Source: Segatella copri (lineage in GTDB: Bacteria; Bacteroidota; Bacteroidia; Bacteroidales; Bacteroidaceae). Taken from it: DNA of 64,000 bases. The position numbers and the translations under genes are program-made. The stretch covers positions 2,904,501 to 2,968,500 of the forward strand of contig NZ_JAPDVG010000001.1 of the NCBI RefSeq assembly GCF_026015625.1. The letters are read 5' to 3'. A model generated the notes under the pieces. The model was not told where the DNA came from. It was given only the letters and a program-made list of their open reading frames with translations, and ran no database searches. Positions 23,003 to 31,221 of this stretch are shown here, in pieces. The first letter of the stretch is position 1. Each line of letters opens with the position of its first letter.

Positions 23003-25666
23003 ATGGCAAACGATAATAAAGGTCTTACACCGATGATGAGACAGTTTTTCGAGATGAAATCGAAACATCCCGAAGCGCTGCTGCTCTTCCGTTGCGGTGA
23101 CTTCTACGAAACTTACTGCGAAGATGCGGTGGAGGCATCCCGTATACTCGGCATTACGCTGACACGACGTAACAATGGCGGTTCTACGGGCACGACCGAG
23201 ATGGCAGGATTCCCTCATCATGCTCTGGATACCTATCTGCCTAAACTCATCAGGGCGGGTAAGCGCGTAGCGGTATGCGACCAGCTGGAAGACCCGAAGA
23301 AGAAACGACTCGAAATAAAAGGTAAGAAGGGACTGAGCCAGATGGACAAGATGGTGAAGCGAGGTATTACTGAACTCGTTACACCGGGTGTGGCGATGGG
23401 AGATAACGTACTGAACTACAAGGAGAACAACTTCCTGGCAGCCGTACACTTCGGCAAGACCGCCTGCGGTGTGAGCTTTCTGGATATCTCGACCGGAGAG
23501 TTTCTTACCGGCGAGGGAACCTACGACTATGTAGAAAAACTGATGGGCAACTTCATGCCGAAAGAGGTGCTCTACGACCGCGCCCGAAAGAACGACTTCG
23601 AGAAATATTTCGGCAGCAAATACTGTACCTTCGAACTGGATGACTGGGTTTTCACCGAACAGACAGCCCTGCAGAAACTCCTGGGACATTTCAAGACAAA
23701 ATCTCTGAAAGGTTTCGGTGTAGAGCATCTCAAGAACGGCGTGATAGCCAGTGGTGCCATCATGCAGTATCTCGAGATTACCCAGCATACACAGATTAAT
23801 CATATTACCGCCCTTTCACGTATCGAAGAAGATAAGTTCGTGCGTATGGATAGATTTACCATCCGCAGTCTGGAGCTGGTTGCCCCTATGCAGGAAGACG
23901 GTTCTTCGCTCCTGAATGTCATCGACCGTACGGTAACGGCGATGGGCGGACGTATGCTCAGACGCTGGCTGGTCTTCCCGTTGAAGGACGTTAAACCAAT
24001 CAACGAGCGTCTCGACATCGTGGAATATTTCTTCAAGGAACCGGAATTCCGTCAGCTTCTCGATGACCAGCTGCATCGCATCAGCGACCTGGAGCGTATC
24101 ATTTCCAAAGTAGCCGTGGGTAGAGTTTCGCCTCGCGAAGTGGTTCAGCTGAAGAATGCACTCGAAGCCATCAAGCCTATCAAGGTGGCATGCCAGCATG
24201 CTACGAACGAGGCTCTGAAGCGGGTAGGCGAGCAGCTGAACGTATGCGAGACCCTGAAAGACCGTATCGCCAGGGAAATACAGCCCGATCCGCCACAGCT
24301 GGTCAATAAGGGTGACGTGATAGCCGACGGATTCAATGCCGAACTTGACGACCTTCGTGCCATCAGCCGCCACGGCAAGGATTATCTGCTCAAGATACAG
24401 GAAAGGGAGATAGAAAAGACAGGAATTTCGAGTCTGAAGGTAGGTTACAATAATGTTTTCGGATACTATCTGGAGGTGAGAAATACCTTTAAGGACAAGG
24501 TGCCTGAGGAGTGGATACGCAAGCAGACGCTGGCTCAGGCAGAGCGTTATATCACCCAGGAACTGAAGGAATATGAGGAAAAGATTCTCGGTGCTGATGA
24601 GAAGATTCTGGTATTGGAAGCACAGCTCTTCAACGAACTGATAGCTGCCATGCAGGAGTATATTCCGCAGATACAGATCAATGCCAACCTCATCGCCCGT
24701 ATGGACTGTCTGCTCTCCTTTGCAAAGACATCTGACGAGAATCGCTACGTGCGCCCTATCGTCGATGATTCTGAGGTGCTCGACATCAAGCAGGGCAGGC
24801 ATCCGGTGATTGAAACCCAACTGCCGCTGGGCGAACGCTATGTACCTAACGATGTGCTGCTCGATACCGAGAAACAGCAGATCATGATGATTACCGGTCC
24901 TAACATGGCTGGTAAATCGGCTCTGCTGCGCCAGACCGCCCTTATCGTGCTGCTGGCACAGGTAGGCTGTTTTGTGCCCGCAGAGAGCGCCCGAGTTGGA
25001 CTGGTGGATAAAATCTTCACACGTGTAGGTGCAAGCGACAATATATCGCTCGGCGAATCGACCTTCATGGTAGAGATGACCGAGGCAGCAAACATCCTGA
25101 ACAACGTTTCTCCGCGCTCGCTGGTGCTCTTTGATGAGCTGGGAAGAGGTACTTCTACCTACGATGGTATTTCCATTGCCTGGGCTATCGTGGAATATCT
25201 GCACGAACATAAGAAGGCGCAGGCACGTACGCTCTTTGCTACCCACTATCATGAGCTCAACGAGATGGAGAAGAACTTCCCTCGCATCAAGAACTTCAAT
25301 GTGAGTGTGAGAGAGGTGGACGGAAAGGTAATCTTCCTGCGCAAACTGGAGCCGGGAGGCAGTGAGCACTCTTTCGGTATCCATGTGGCAGAGATTGCCG
25401 GTATGCCTCGCAGCATCGTGAACCGTGCCAATGTGATTCTCAAACAGTTGGAGGATGACAATGCCGGGGTTGGCGGTGCCGGTAAACCGAACGTACAGCA
25501 CATCGATGAACCTAAGGATGGTGTGCAGCTCAGTTTCTTCCAGCTCGATGATCCTGTACTGACGCAGATACGTGATGAAATACTCGGGCTGGATGTGAAC
25601 AATCTCACTCCGGTAGAGGCATTGAACAAGCTCAATGACATCAAGAAGATTCTACTGGGAAGATAA
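23003..25666 (+). CDS. mutS: DNA mismatch repair protein MutS
   Basis: 887 residues. The mismatch-reading motif GDFYETY (Phe-x-Glu) lies near residue 35. Walker A GPNMAGKS and Walker [17 protein letters not shown] are in the C-terminal ATPase domain, which is complete. A ribosome site AAGGAGAAG lies about 9 nt before the ATG. It recognises mispairs after replication and recruits MutL. The upstream AAA+ gene is on the same strand with 44 nt between, and no -7 box is clear in that gap, so mutS may depend on the operator-bearing promoter at 21757-21800. Confidence 0.97.
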   Translation: MANDNKGLTPMMRQFFEMKSKHPEALLLFRCGDFYETYCEDAVEASRILGITLTRRNNGGSTGTTEMAGFPHHALDTYLPKLIRAGKRVAVCDQLEDPKKKRLEIKGKKGLSQMDKMVKRGITELVTPGVAMGDNVLNYKENNFLAAVHFGKTACGVSFLDISTGEFLTGEGTYDYVEKLMGNFMPKEVLYDRARKNDFEKYFGSKYCTFELDDWVFTEQTALQKLLGHFKTKSLKGFGVEHLKNGVIASGAIMQYLEITQHTQINHITALSRIEEDKFVRMDRFTIRSLELVAPMQEDGSSLLNVIDRTVTAMGGRMLRRWLVFPLKDVKPINERLDIVEYFFKEPEFRQLLDDQLHRISDLERIISKVAVGRVSPREVVQLKNALEAIKPIKVACQHATNEALKRVGEQLNVCETLKDRIAREIQPDPPQLVNKGDVIADGFNAELDDLRAISRHGKDYLLKIQEREIEKTGISSLKVGYNNVFGYYLEVRNTFKDKVPEEWIRKQTLAQAERYITQELKEYEEKILGADEKILVLEAQLFNELIAAMQEYIPQIQINANLIARMDCLLSFAKTSDENRYVRPIVDDSEVLDIKQGRHPVIETQLPLGERYVPNDVLLDTEKQQIMMITGPNMAGKSALLRQTALIVLLAQVGCFVPAESARVGLVDKIFTRVGASDNISLGESTFMVEMTEAANILNNVSPRSLVLFDELGRGTSTYDGISIAWAIVEYLHEHKKAQARTLFATHYHELNEMEKNFPRIKNFNVSVREVDGKVIFLRKLEPGGSEHSFGIHVAEIAGMPRSIVNRANVILKQLEDDNAGVGGAGKPNVQHIDEPKDGVQLSFFQLDDPVLTQIRDEILGLDVNNLTPVEALNKLNDIKKILLGR

Positions 25667-25672
25667 AAATAT

Positions 25673-25720
25673 AAATCCCTCCCCGTGGCAGCAGATGCTG
25701 TTGCATGAGGAGGGATTTTT
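25673..25720. terminator. Terminator between mutS and lgt
   Basis: AAATCCCTCC (25673-25682) and GGAGGGATTTTT (25709-25720) form a stem followed by a T-run, 6 nt after the mutS stop. The A-run side can also serve lgt. Confidence 0.8.
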
Positions 25721-25746
25721 ATAATCTGAAAATAAGTCGTCTAATA

Positions 25747-26610
25747 TTATTTTGCCTCTACGTTCTTTTCTTTCGCTCTCTTTGTGCTGGAAATGATGCT
25801 CCATACACCGGCGATGATGAGCGGAATGCTCAATATCTGTCCCATATCCATAGGCAGACCTGCCTCGAATGCTACCTGAATCTCCTTGGTATATTCGATG
25901 AAGAAACGGAAGGTGAAGATGAGAGTAAGGCAAAGACCGAAATAGAAACCGGTGCCTACGCTCTTAGGTCCTCTCTTCTTGTAGATGAAGAGGATGAGGA
26001 GGAAAAAGCAGAAGTATGCCAAAGCCTCGTAGAGCTGACCCGGATGGCGTGGATACTGGTCTTCGCGAACGAAGATAAATGCCCAAGGCACATCGGTTAC
26101 CTTGCCGATAATCTCTGAATTCATCAGATTGCCCAAACGGATAAAGGTGGCTGTAATGCCTGAGCAGATACCCATATTATCGAGCACTACCCAGCCGCTC
26201 ACCTTCATGTTGCGGCAATAGAGCCAGATGCCGACGAACATGCCGAATACGCCTCCGTGGCTCGCTAGTCCCTCATAACCCGTAAACTTCCAACTGCCGT
26301 CTGGCATATGGTGAACAGGTATCAGCATCTCGATGAAGTGATCCCACTGGGTGAGGAAATATTCCGGCTGATAGAAGATGCAATGTCCCAAACGGCCACC
26401 TATCAGTACACCGAAGAAGATGTAGAGAAACAGTGGGGAGAACTTCTCATCTGAGAGCCCCTGCTGCTTGTAAAGCTTGCTCATGAGCAGATAGCCCAGC
26501 AGCAGACCAATCATCCAGCAGGTGGAGTAGTAGCGGATGGTCATAGGACCCAGATGAGCCAGGATTGGGTCTGGGTCCCATACGATATAGTTAAGCAGAT
26601 TTGCTATCAT
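25747..26610 (-). CDS. lgt: Prolipoprotein diacylglyceryl transferase
   Basis: 287 residues, several membrane helices. Family motifs SHGGVFGMFVG and FIRLGNLMNSEIIG (the Lgt signature, G-N-x-x-N-x-E) are present, with GGRLGHCIFYQPEYF nearby. It transfers diacylglycerol to the lipobox cysteine of lipoprotein precursors, and would act on the four lipoproteins noted in this window. It starts 18 nt after the ychF stop on the same strand, so ychF-lgt form an operon. The C-terminal end is short and Lys-rich. Confidence 0.95.
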   Translation of the reverse strand: MIANLLNYIVWDPDPILAHLGPMTIRYYSTCWMIGLLLGYLLMSKLYKQQGLSDEKFSPLFLYIFFGVLIGGRLGHCIFYQPEYFLTQWDHFIEMLIPVHHMPDGSWKFTGYEGLASHGGVFGMFVGIWLYCRNMKVSGWVVLDNMGICSGITATFIRLGNLMNSEIIGKVTDVPWAFIFVREDQYPRHPGQLYEALAYFCFFLLILFIYKKRGPKSVGTGFYFGLCLTLIFTFRFFIEYTKEIQVAFEAGLPMDMGQILSIPLIIAGVWSIISSTKRAKEKNVEAK

Positions 26611-26628
26611 AACCGTAGAAGAATAGGA

Positions 26629-27732
26629 TTATACATTGAAGCGGAAGTGCATGATGTCACCATCCTGTACGACGTACTCCTTGCCCTCGATGCCGAGCTT
26701 ACCAGCTTCGCGTACAGCTGCCTCAGAGCCATACTTGATATAGTCATCATACTTGATAACCTCTGCACGGATGAATCCCTTCTCGAAGTCGGTGTGGATG
26801 ACGCCGGCACACTGAGGAGCTTTCCAGCCCTTGTGATAGGTCCATGCCTTGACTTCCATCTCACCAGCGGTGATGAATGTTTCGAGGTTAAGCAGGGCGT
26901 ATGCCTTCTTGATGAGTCGGTTTACGCCGCTCTCTTCCAGTCCGAGTTCTTCGAGGAACATCAGTTTGTCCTCGTAGGTTTCGAGCGATGCGATGTCTTC
27001 CTCTGTCTTGGCAGCGATGACCATGCACTCAGCACCTTCTTCCTTGGCGATTTCCTCTACCTTCTTGCTATACTCGTTGCCGGTCTTGGCAGAAGCCTCG
27101 TCAACATTGGCTACGTAGAGCACAGGCTTGGTAGTGAGGAGGAAGAGGTCGTGAGCCACCTTCTGCTCTTCCTTGGTTTCGAAAGTAACACCACGAGCAT
27201 TCTTTCCCTGCTCCAGAACAGCCTTGTAAGCCTCCAGAACGGTAACCATCGTCTTAGCATCCTTGTTACCTGCTGCAGCAGTCTTCTTCTGCTTGGTGAG
27301 CTGAGATTCGATAGTTTCCAGGTCCTTGAGCTGCAACTCTGTATCGATGACGCTCTTATCCTCCAAAGGATCAACCTTAGCGCCACCCTCGCGAACGATA
27401 TTGTCATCGTCGAAGCAGCGGATTACGTGGATGATAGCATCGCACTCACGGATATTTCCCAAGAATTTATTACCAAGACCTTCGCCCTTGCTGGCACCCT
27501 TTACAAGACCTGCGATATCTACGATTTCGCAAGTAGCTGGGACGATGCGTCCTGGGTGAACAATCTCTGCCAACTTGTTGAGTCGCTCGTCTGGTACGGT
27601 GATGACGCCCAAGTTTGGTTCGATAGTACAGAAAGGGAAGTTAGCTGCCTGTGCCTTTGCACTAGACAGACAGTTGAACAGTGTAGACTTACCCACGTTT
27701 GGGAGGCCTACAATACCACATTTTAATGCCAT
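26629..27732 (-). CDS. ychF: YchF family redox-regulated ATPase
   Basis: 367 residues. G1 GLPNVGKSTLFN (residues 8-19). The specificity motif is NVDE instead of NKxD, which marks the YchF subgroup that prefers ATP. The C-terminal TGS domain ends YVVQDGDIMHFRFNV. It is a ribosome-associated translation or stress factor. Its promoter (-7 TACCTTTG at 27762-27769) lies in a 90-bp block that is repeated at 29685-29776, in front of the small-gene cassette. Confidence 0.96.
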   Translation of the reverse strand: MALKCGIVGLPNVGKSTLFNCLSSAKAQAANFPFCTIEPNLGVITVPDERLNKLAEIVHPGRIVPATCEIVDIAGLVKGASKGEGLGNKFLGNIRECDAIIHVIRCFDDDNIVREGGAKVDPLEDKSVIDTELQLKDLETIESQLTKQKKTAAAGNKDAKTMVTVLEAYKAVLEQGKNARGVTFETKEEQKVAHDLFLLTTKPVLYVANVDEASAKTGNEYSKKVEEIAKEEGAECMVIAAKTEEDIASLETYEDKLMFLEELGLEESGVNRLIKKAYALLNLETFITAGEMEVKAWTYHKGWKAPQCAGVIHTDFEKGFIRAEVIKYDDYIKYGSEAAVREAGKLGIEGKEYVVQDGDIMHFRFNV

Positions 27733-27738
27733 TTTATC

Positions 27739-27828
27739 TTTAAACGTTTAAATATTTGGTGCAAAGGTACACATTATAAATGAAAGATACAAAGAAATCG
27801 TTGAAAATTAACTAAAAATCATAGATGA
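27739..27828 (-). repeat. ychF promoter region, direct repeat copy A
   Basis: Shares about 90 bp with copy B (29685-29776), from TTTAAACGTTTAAATAT to AAAAATCATAGATGA, with few mismatches and a 2-bp insertion in B. Includes the -7 box TACCTTTG (27762-27769, minus strand). Both copies have the same orientation. Confidence 0.85.
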
Positions 27829-27875
27829 CGAGTGAAATCCTTACATCTTCTCTAGTTATAGAATTATGATAGATA

Positions 27876-28712
27876 TTATTTCTTTTTGCTATTCTTTTTG
27901 GTCAATGTCTTTTCGTCAGATTTTAATCTGCGTTCTACTTTCTTGACGTCTTCATCTGCAGGAAGATTTTCTGGCACAATGCCACGTTGGAGCATCATAT
28001 TACGAACAGCCTTATTATTATCGACATGCTCTTGACAGATAGATTGCTGACCATGTAAATCCTTTTGCTGAACGTTGACAGAAGTCATTTCTGCAGCAAA
28101 ATCTTTAGCTTTGATATTGAGTGTAGGGAGGAAATCGGCGAGAGGCCTGCTGTTGGGAGCACCCAATTTTCGTTTGAGAAGAGCCGTGTCGAGATTAAAC
28201 AACGCCTTGTCGCCCAAGGAGCGAATGATGGCAAAGCCTTTGCTGTCCACACCTCTTTCATATAATACACCAGAGAGACGCTTTTCTGTTTCTGCAAGTT
28301 TTGCACGTGCTTGTACACGTTCGTATTCCAGCAAACGCTTTTGCACCAATTCTGCTCGGCGAGTTTGTACGGCAAAGTAGTTTTGGGCAAAAGAGATTTG
28401 TGGCTTGCGTGGGTCACCATTTTGTGCAATAAGGTAGCAAGCATAACGAGTCAGCATGTAGTCTTTGACTTCACGCTGAGATCCAGAACCAAGGGTGACC
28501 ATTTTGCTGACATCAGCAAAATGGTATGATACCTCTTGCCCTGCATTGGCGCATGATGCTTTTGCTTTTTCGATAATTCCTTCGAAATTACGCCATTGGC
28601 TATAACCCAACACTTGTGCAAGTTCTCTTGCACTCCAACACTCTACGCCTTCGTATTCGTTGGCGATAGCTTCGAATTGCTCGAACAATTCTTTGATATC
28701 TTCTTCCTTCAT
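27876..28712 (-). CDS. dinD: DinD-like DNA damage-inducible protein
   Basis: 278 residues. The N-terminal Bro-N-like part reads GVECWSARELAQVLGYSQWR (about residues 20-39). The middle DYMLTRYACYLIAQNGDPRK and SFAQNYFAVQTRRAELVQKR are DinD landmarks. The Lys-rich C-terminus ends TLTKKNSKKK. In E. coli DinD is SOS-induced and inhibits RecA in vitro. This copy sits in a small cassette between two copies of the ychF promoter, and has its own promoter TAACTTTG at 28739-28746. I see no clear LexA-type box. Likely horizontally acquired. Confidence 0.87.
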   Translation of the reverse strand: MKEEDIKELFEQFEAIANEYEGVECWSARELAQVLGYSQWRNFEGIIEKAKASCANAGQEVSYHFADVSKMVTLGSGSQREVKDYMLTRYACYLIAQNGDPRKPQISFAQNYFAVQTRRAELVQKRLLEYERVQARAKLAETEKRLSGVLYERGVDSKGFAIIRSLGDKALFNLDTALLKRKLGAPNSRPLADFLPTLNIKAKDFAAEMTSVNVQQKDLHGQQSICQEHVDNNKAVRNMMLQRGIVPENLPADEDVKKVERRLKSDEKTLTKKNSKKK

Positions 28713-28738
28713 AATCGTTTATTTTTATGATATTTCGG

Positions 28739-28746
28739 CAAAGTTA
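28739..28746 (-). promoter_or_regulatory. -7 promoter box of dinD
   Basis: TAACTTTG on the minus strand, 26 nt before the dinD ATG. Confidence 0.65.
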
Positions 28747-28816
28747 CGCTTTTTATTTGGTAGCTGCAAGGAAATCTTTAGTTATTTTTCATTTTTTACT
28801 TTTGGAAGAATATTGT

Positions 28817-29158
28817 TTATTTTTTTAGGAAAAACTCTTTGTCTTCTTTAAGCTTGTTATAGATTTCATCGTCAAACTCTCGGATGTCTTCGTCAGTCAA
28901 TACTCCGTCATAGTATAGGTAACATACGGTGATGTAATATCTACCTCCTGACATCCCATCGTATCGGCGAGCGATATGCTTGTCGAATTGGTATACCTTA
29001 TCATATAGTTTGAGGTATGCATCGTGTGCATCCTCTGCTGATGCGTTCTTGTTCATGAAATCTTTGGTGGATTGCATGAACTTGGCACACTCTCGCTGCA
29101 AGCCCAAATTAATGAGCTTGCGAGCTGTTTTCTTCTGAGACTTCGTTAATTCTATCAT
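28817..29158 (-). CDS. Hypothetical protein of the dinD cassette (113 aa)
   Basis: Soluble, charged, mostly helical by composition: MIELTKSQKKTARKLINLGL at the start, then FDKHIARRYDGMSGGRYYIT near residue 57 and an acidic LTDEDIREFDDEIYNKLKED end. Its start lies 50 nt inside the zinc-finger gene, in another frame, so the two are translationally coupled. No family recognised; cassette position suggests a phage or mobile-element origin. Confidence 0.6.
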   Translation of the reverse strand: MIELTKSQKKTARKLINLGLQRECAKFMQSTKDFMNKNASAEDAHDAYLKLYDKVYQFDKHIARRYDGMSGGRYYITVCYLYYDGVLTDEDIREFDDEIYNKLKEDKEFFLKK

Positions 29159-29318
29159 GTTCTAAACGTTTCTTTTCTTTTTTAGCCTTATTTCTTATTG
29201 ATATACATTTCTTGCAGATGTGCAGTCTGTGTCCTTTACCACTGAACGACTCGTTGGATTTATACTCTCCACACATCTTGCAATAATGTCCTTGATGCTT
29301 ATGTTTCTTTTTACCCAT
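29109..29318 (-). CDS. Small zinc-ribbon-like protein (69 aa)
   Basis: Two CxxC pairs, CKMCGEYKSNESFSGKGHRL followed by HICKKC (about residues 13-38), make a four-cysteine zinc site. The rest is very basic (MGKKKHKHQGH and RNKAKKEKKRLEH), fitting nucleic-acid binding. It starts 3 nt after the stop of the frameshifted gene upstream and overlaps the next gene by 50 nt. Probably an HNH-like or phage-type zinc finger without the nuclease part. Confidence 0.65.
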   Translation of the reverse strand: MGKKKHKHQGHYCKMCGEYKSNESFSGKGHRLHICKKCISIRNKAKKEKKRLEHDRINEVSEENSSQAH

Positions 29319-29321
29319 GAC

Positions 29322-29668
29322 TTATTTTGCAAACAACTTGCCGATGAGATTCAAGAGATTAGAGACAGTCTCTTTGCTCTCTATAGGAATCTTGATGGAG
29401 GTTTCGCCTGTCTGCTCGTCTTTCTCAACGATGGAATCAACCAGTTGGGCAGTGGCTTCTGGCGACTTCAAGGTCTCTGCTAAGCCTGAGAGGAAAGATA
29501 TTCCTTGGGCTACCAAATCCTTTGGCTGATTTGAGCGATTAGTGACGGATTCTCTGTTCGAAGATGAATTCGTTTGCTGCTGGATGGAAATCTCTTCTTT
29601 TTTTTCCTGGTGGTCTTCTTGGCGCTGTTGCCGTCTTGGTTAGCTGCCTGCTTATTATTCTTTGCCAT
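29322..29668 (-). CDS. Small basic protein split by an A8 tract; frameshifted gene or -1 frameshift product
   Basis: From ATG 29668 the zero frame reads MAKNNKQAANQDGNSAKKTT and continues through an A8 run, then stops near 29513. The -1 frame after the run stays open to the stop at 29322 and reads SIQQQTNSSSNRESVTNRSN then LVAQGISFLSGLAETLKSPE. The run carries A-AAA-AAG in the right phase for -1 slippage, which would give one protein of about 115 residues. A one-base loss from an ancestral A9 is the simple alternative. The only other start for the second part is a TTG at 29516. First gene behind the duplicated ychF promoter. Confidence 0.55.
29598..29605 (-). other. A8 slippery tract (A-AAA-AAG heptamer)
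   Basis: On the minus strand the run reads AGG-AAA-AAA-AAG in the zero frame, so the last seven bases form the classic bacterial -1 slip site used in dnaX and IS elements. Slippage joins the two open frames described for the gene at 29322-29668. Confidence 0.55.
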
Positions 29669-29684
29669 TGTTATGTTGCTTTAT

Positions 29685-29776
29685 TTTAAACGTTTAAATA
29701 TATTTGATGCAAAGTTACACATTATAAATGAAAGATACGAAGAAATCGTGGGAAATTAACTAAAAATCATAGATGA
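29685..29776 (-). repeat. ychF promoter region, direct repeat copy B
   Basis: 92 bp matching copy A at 27739-27828. Includes the -7 box TAACTTTG (29710-29717, minus strand), which drives the small-gene cassette instead of ychF. Confidence 0.85.
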
Positions 29777-29810
29777 GGGAAGAATCAACGATGGTAAACC
29801 GACAGAAACG

Positions 29811-30052
29811 CTTGAGGAAGTGCAACGATATAGGTGAAGACGCTGGAATATACGGGAGAGGTGTTTGGAAAATATTACATAAGTCTTTGGGATATATAGG
29901 ATAAGTTGCTGGAAGAGATAGGATAAGTTGCTGGAAAAGATACCTTCTGCAACCGCACAACAGCTGTTGTGCGGTTGCACATCACCTGTTGTGCGCATGC
30001 ATAACAGCTGATGTGCGGGCGTAGTTCAGTTGTTGTGCGATGAATTTCTTAG
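29811..30052. repeat. 22-bp-periodic tandem array, about 11 degenerate units
   Basis: Units start at 29811 and then every 22 bp. Units at 29899 and 29921 are nearly identical (GGATAAGTTGCTGGAAGAGA type); the GCTGG/TTTGG core recurs at 29842, 29864, 29886, 29908 and 29930. The second block repeats TGTTGTGCG at 29965, 29987, 30009 and 30031. A perfect 30-bp palindrome lies at 29949-29978 where the two blocks meet. The period is not a multiple of 3 and there is no open frame across it. Confidence 0.75.
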
Positions 30053-30130
30053 AATTATGGTGATCATTTTGCTCAGCACCCCTATGGGCATGAGTAGTTA
30101 CTGTGGTAGAAACAAGATGTAAATAAAGTT

Positions 30131-30183
30131 AAAAAGGTCTCATGTCATATTCCCTACATTGGGAAAACAACATGAGACCTTTT
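30131..30183. terminator. Terminator after the superoxide reductase gene
   Basis: AAAAAGGTCTCATGT ... ACATGAGACCTTTT, 17 nt after the minus-strand stop; a run of T follows on that strand. Confidence 0.85.
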
Positions 30184-30199
30184 GTTAGTATGATGGTTT

Positions 30200-30589
30200 T
30201 TATCCTTCGATTACCCCCTTCCACAATCCGTGAAGGTTGCAGTATTCTCGAGCCGTAACATCCTTGGCTTCTGCGTTGGTCAGGAAGATAGCTTCAGGCT
30301 TTTCGCCTGGCTTCAACTCGTGACGAAGCACATCGGTAGGGGTGAGCAATTCTATCCATTGGATGTAATGCTCTGGAAGCATCGGATGCTCCACACTTCC
30401 TACTGTTACGCGATAGCCGCCCTCAATAGGTTCTATCACAGGCACGTGCTTCTCTTTGGCGCCATCACTGGTGTTTTCCTTCATCAGCTTCATCGGCTCG
30501 CCACAGCAACTGAGCACGGCTCCTGGGTTTACAACTTCTACTACATTGCCACAAATCTGGCAGCGGTAGATTTCTCTAACTTTTGTCAT
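30200..30589 (-). CDS. Desulfoferrodoxin / superoxide reductase
   Basis: 129 residues from ATG 30589, preceded by a strong ribosome site (AGGAGGAACC). The longer reading from 30643 is rejected. The N-terminal rubredoxin-like centre has CQICGN and LSCCGEPM; the catalytic iron site has [19 protein letters not shown] and CNLHGLWKG (His and Cys ligands). It reduces superoxide to peroxide without making oxygen, the normal defence of strict anaerobes. The rubredoxin gene lies 106 nt upstream on the same strand and would supply its electrons. Confidence 0.95.
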   Translation of the reverse strand: MTKVREIYRCQICGNVVEVVNPGAVLSCCGEPMKLMKENTSDGAKEKHVPVIEPIEGGYRVTVGSVEHPMLPEHYIQWIELLTPTDVLRHELKPGEKPEAIFLTNAEAKDVTAREYCNLHGLWKGVIEG

Positions 30590-30695
30590 AATGGTTCCTC
30601 CTATTATTTTATGAATGTGTTGCCTGAATATCAGGCATTTCATTCAGATGATTCCTTTGTGAGGATTTCCTTCGGGTGATTCCTCCAAAAGAGCC

Positions 30696-30860
30696 TTATT
30701 CCTCTACAGGGCTGAAATCTTCCTTGCCTACTCCGCAAAGAGGGCAAACCCAATCATCTGGGATGTCTTCGAATGCTGTACCTGGAGCGATGCCGCCCTC
30801 TGGATCACCTACTTCTGGATCATAAATCCAACCACACACGTCGCAAACATATTTCTTCAT
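30696..30860 (-). CDS. Rubredoxin (54 aa)
   Basis: Short but unmistakable: [20 protein letters not shown], then [20 protein letters not shown]. The two CxxC knuckles hold the single iron. It donates electrons to the superoxide reductase encoded just downstream. The promoter is TATATTTG at 30953-30960. A ribosome site AAAGGAAC precedes the ATG. Confidence 0.97.
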   Translation of the reverse strand: MKKYVCDVCGWIYDPEVGDPEGGIAPGTAFEDIPDDWVCPLCGVGKEDFSPVEE

Positions 30861-30952
30861 AATGTTCCTTTCTTTCTTAATTTGATTGATTAGTGTTATC
30901 TATTCACTTTTAATCAGACAGGTGCGTTTGCATATCTTTCTGATTTACAATG

Positions 30953-30960
30953 CAAATATA
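30953..30960 (-). promoter_or_regulatory. -7 promoter box of the rubredoxin-superoxide reductase operon
   Basis: TATATTTG on the minus strand, with a TTGG element about 23 nt further upstream. The leader is about 90 nt. Confidence 0.65.
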
Positions 30961-31106
30961 CACTTTATTTCTGTAAGAACCAAATAAATTTGAAAATATT
31001 ATAATTTTATTATCCTTTTTAATCTAAATAAACAAAGATTTCTAGATGTACTTGTGAATAAAGGAGTTATTTGTCTTTTTAGTAGTGTTTTGATAGAAGA
31101 TTTGAT

Positions 31107-31122
31107 TGTTTCATGTGAAACA
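31107..31122. promoter_or_regulatory. parS: parS-like site, 15 of 16 bases
   Basis: TGTTTCATGTGAAACA differs from TGTTTCACGTGAAACA by one core base. It lies between rubredoxin and polA, 8 kb from the perfect site. Confidence 0.5.
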
Positions 31123-31135
31123 TCTCGAAAAAGAA

Positions 31136-31172
31136 AAGCTCGCAAGATGATTGTTTGGTATCTTGCGAGCTT
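31136..31172. terminator. Terminator after polA
   Basis: Arms AAGCTCGCAAGAT (31136-31148) and ATCTTGCGAGCTT (31160-31172), about 50 nt after the minus-strand polA stop. Confidence 0.8.
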
Positions 31173-31221
31173 CTTTGTATTTAAGTTGCCTTGCGTTTTC
31201 TGCGGCCGCTTTCTGGTTTTT

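Noticed and set aside
23816..25501. Long open frame (561 codons) antisense to mutS
   Set aside because: It lies wholly inside mutS, has no promoter or ribosome site, and its residues look like a reverse-frame shadow (many His/Leu/Cys).
29811..30052. CRISPR array
   Set aside because: Units are 22-bp degenerate repeats without separate spacers, and no cas genes are present.
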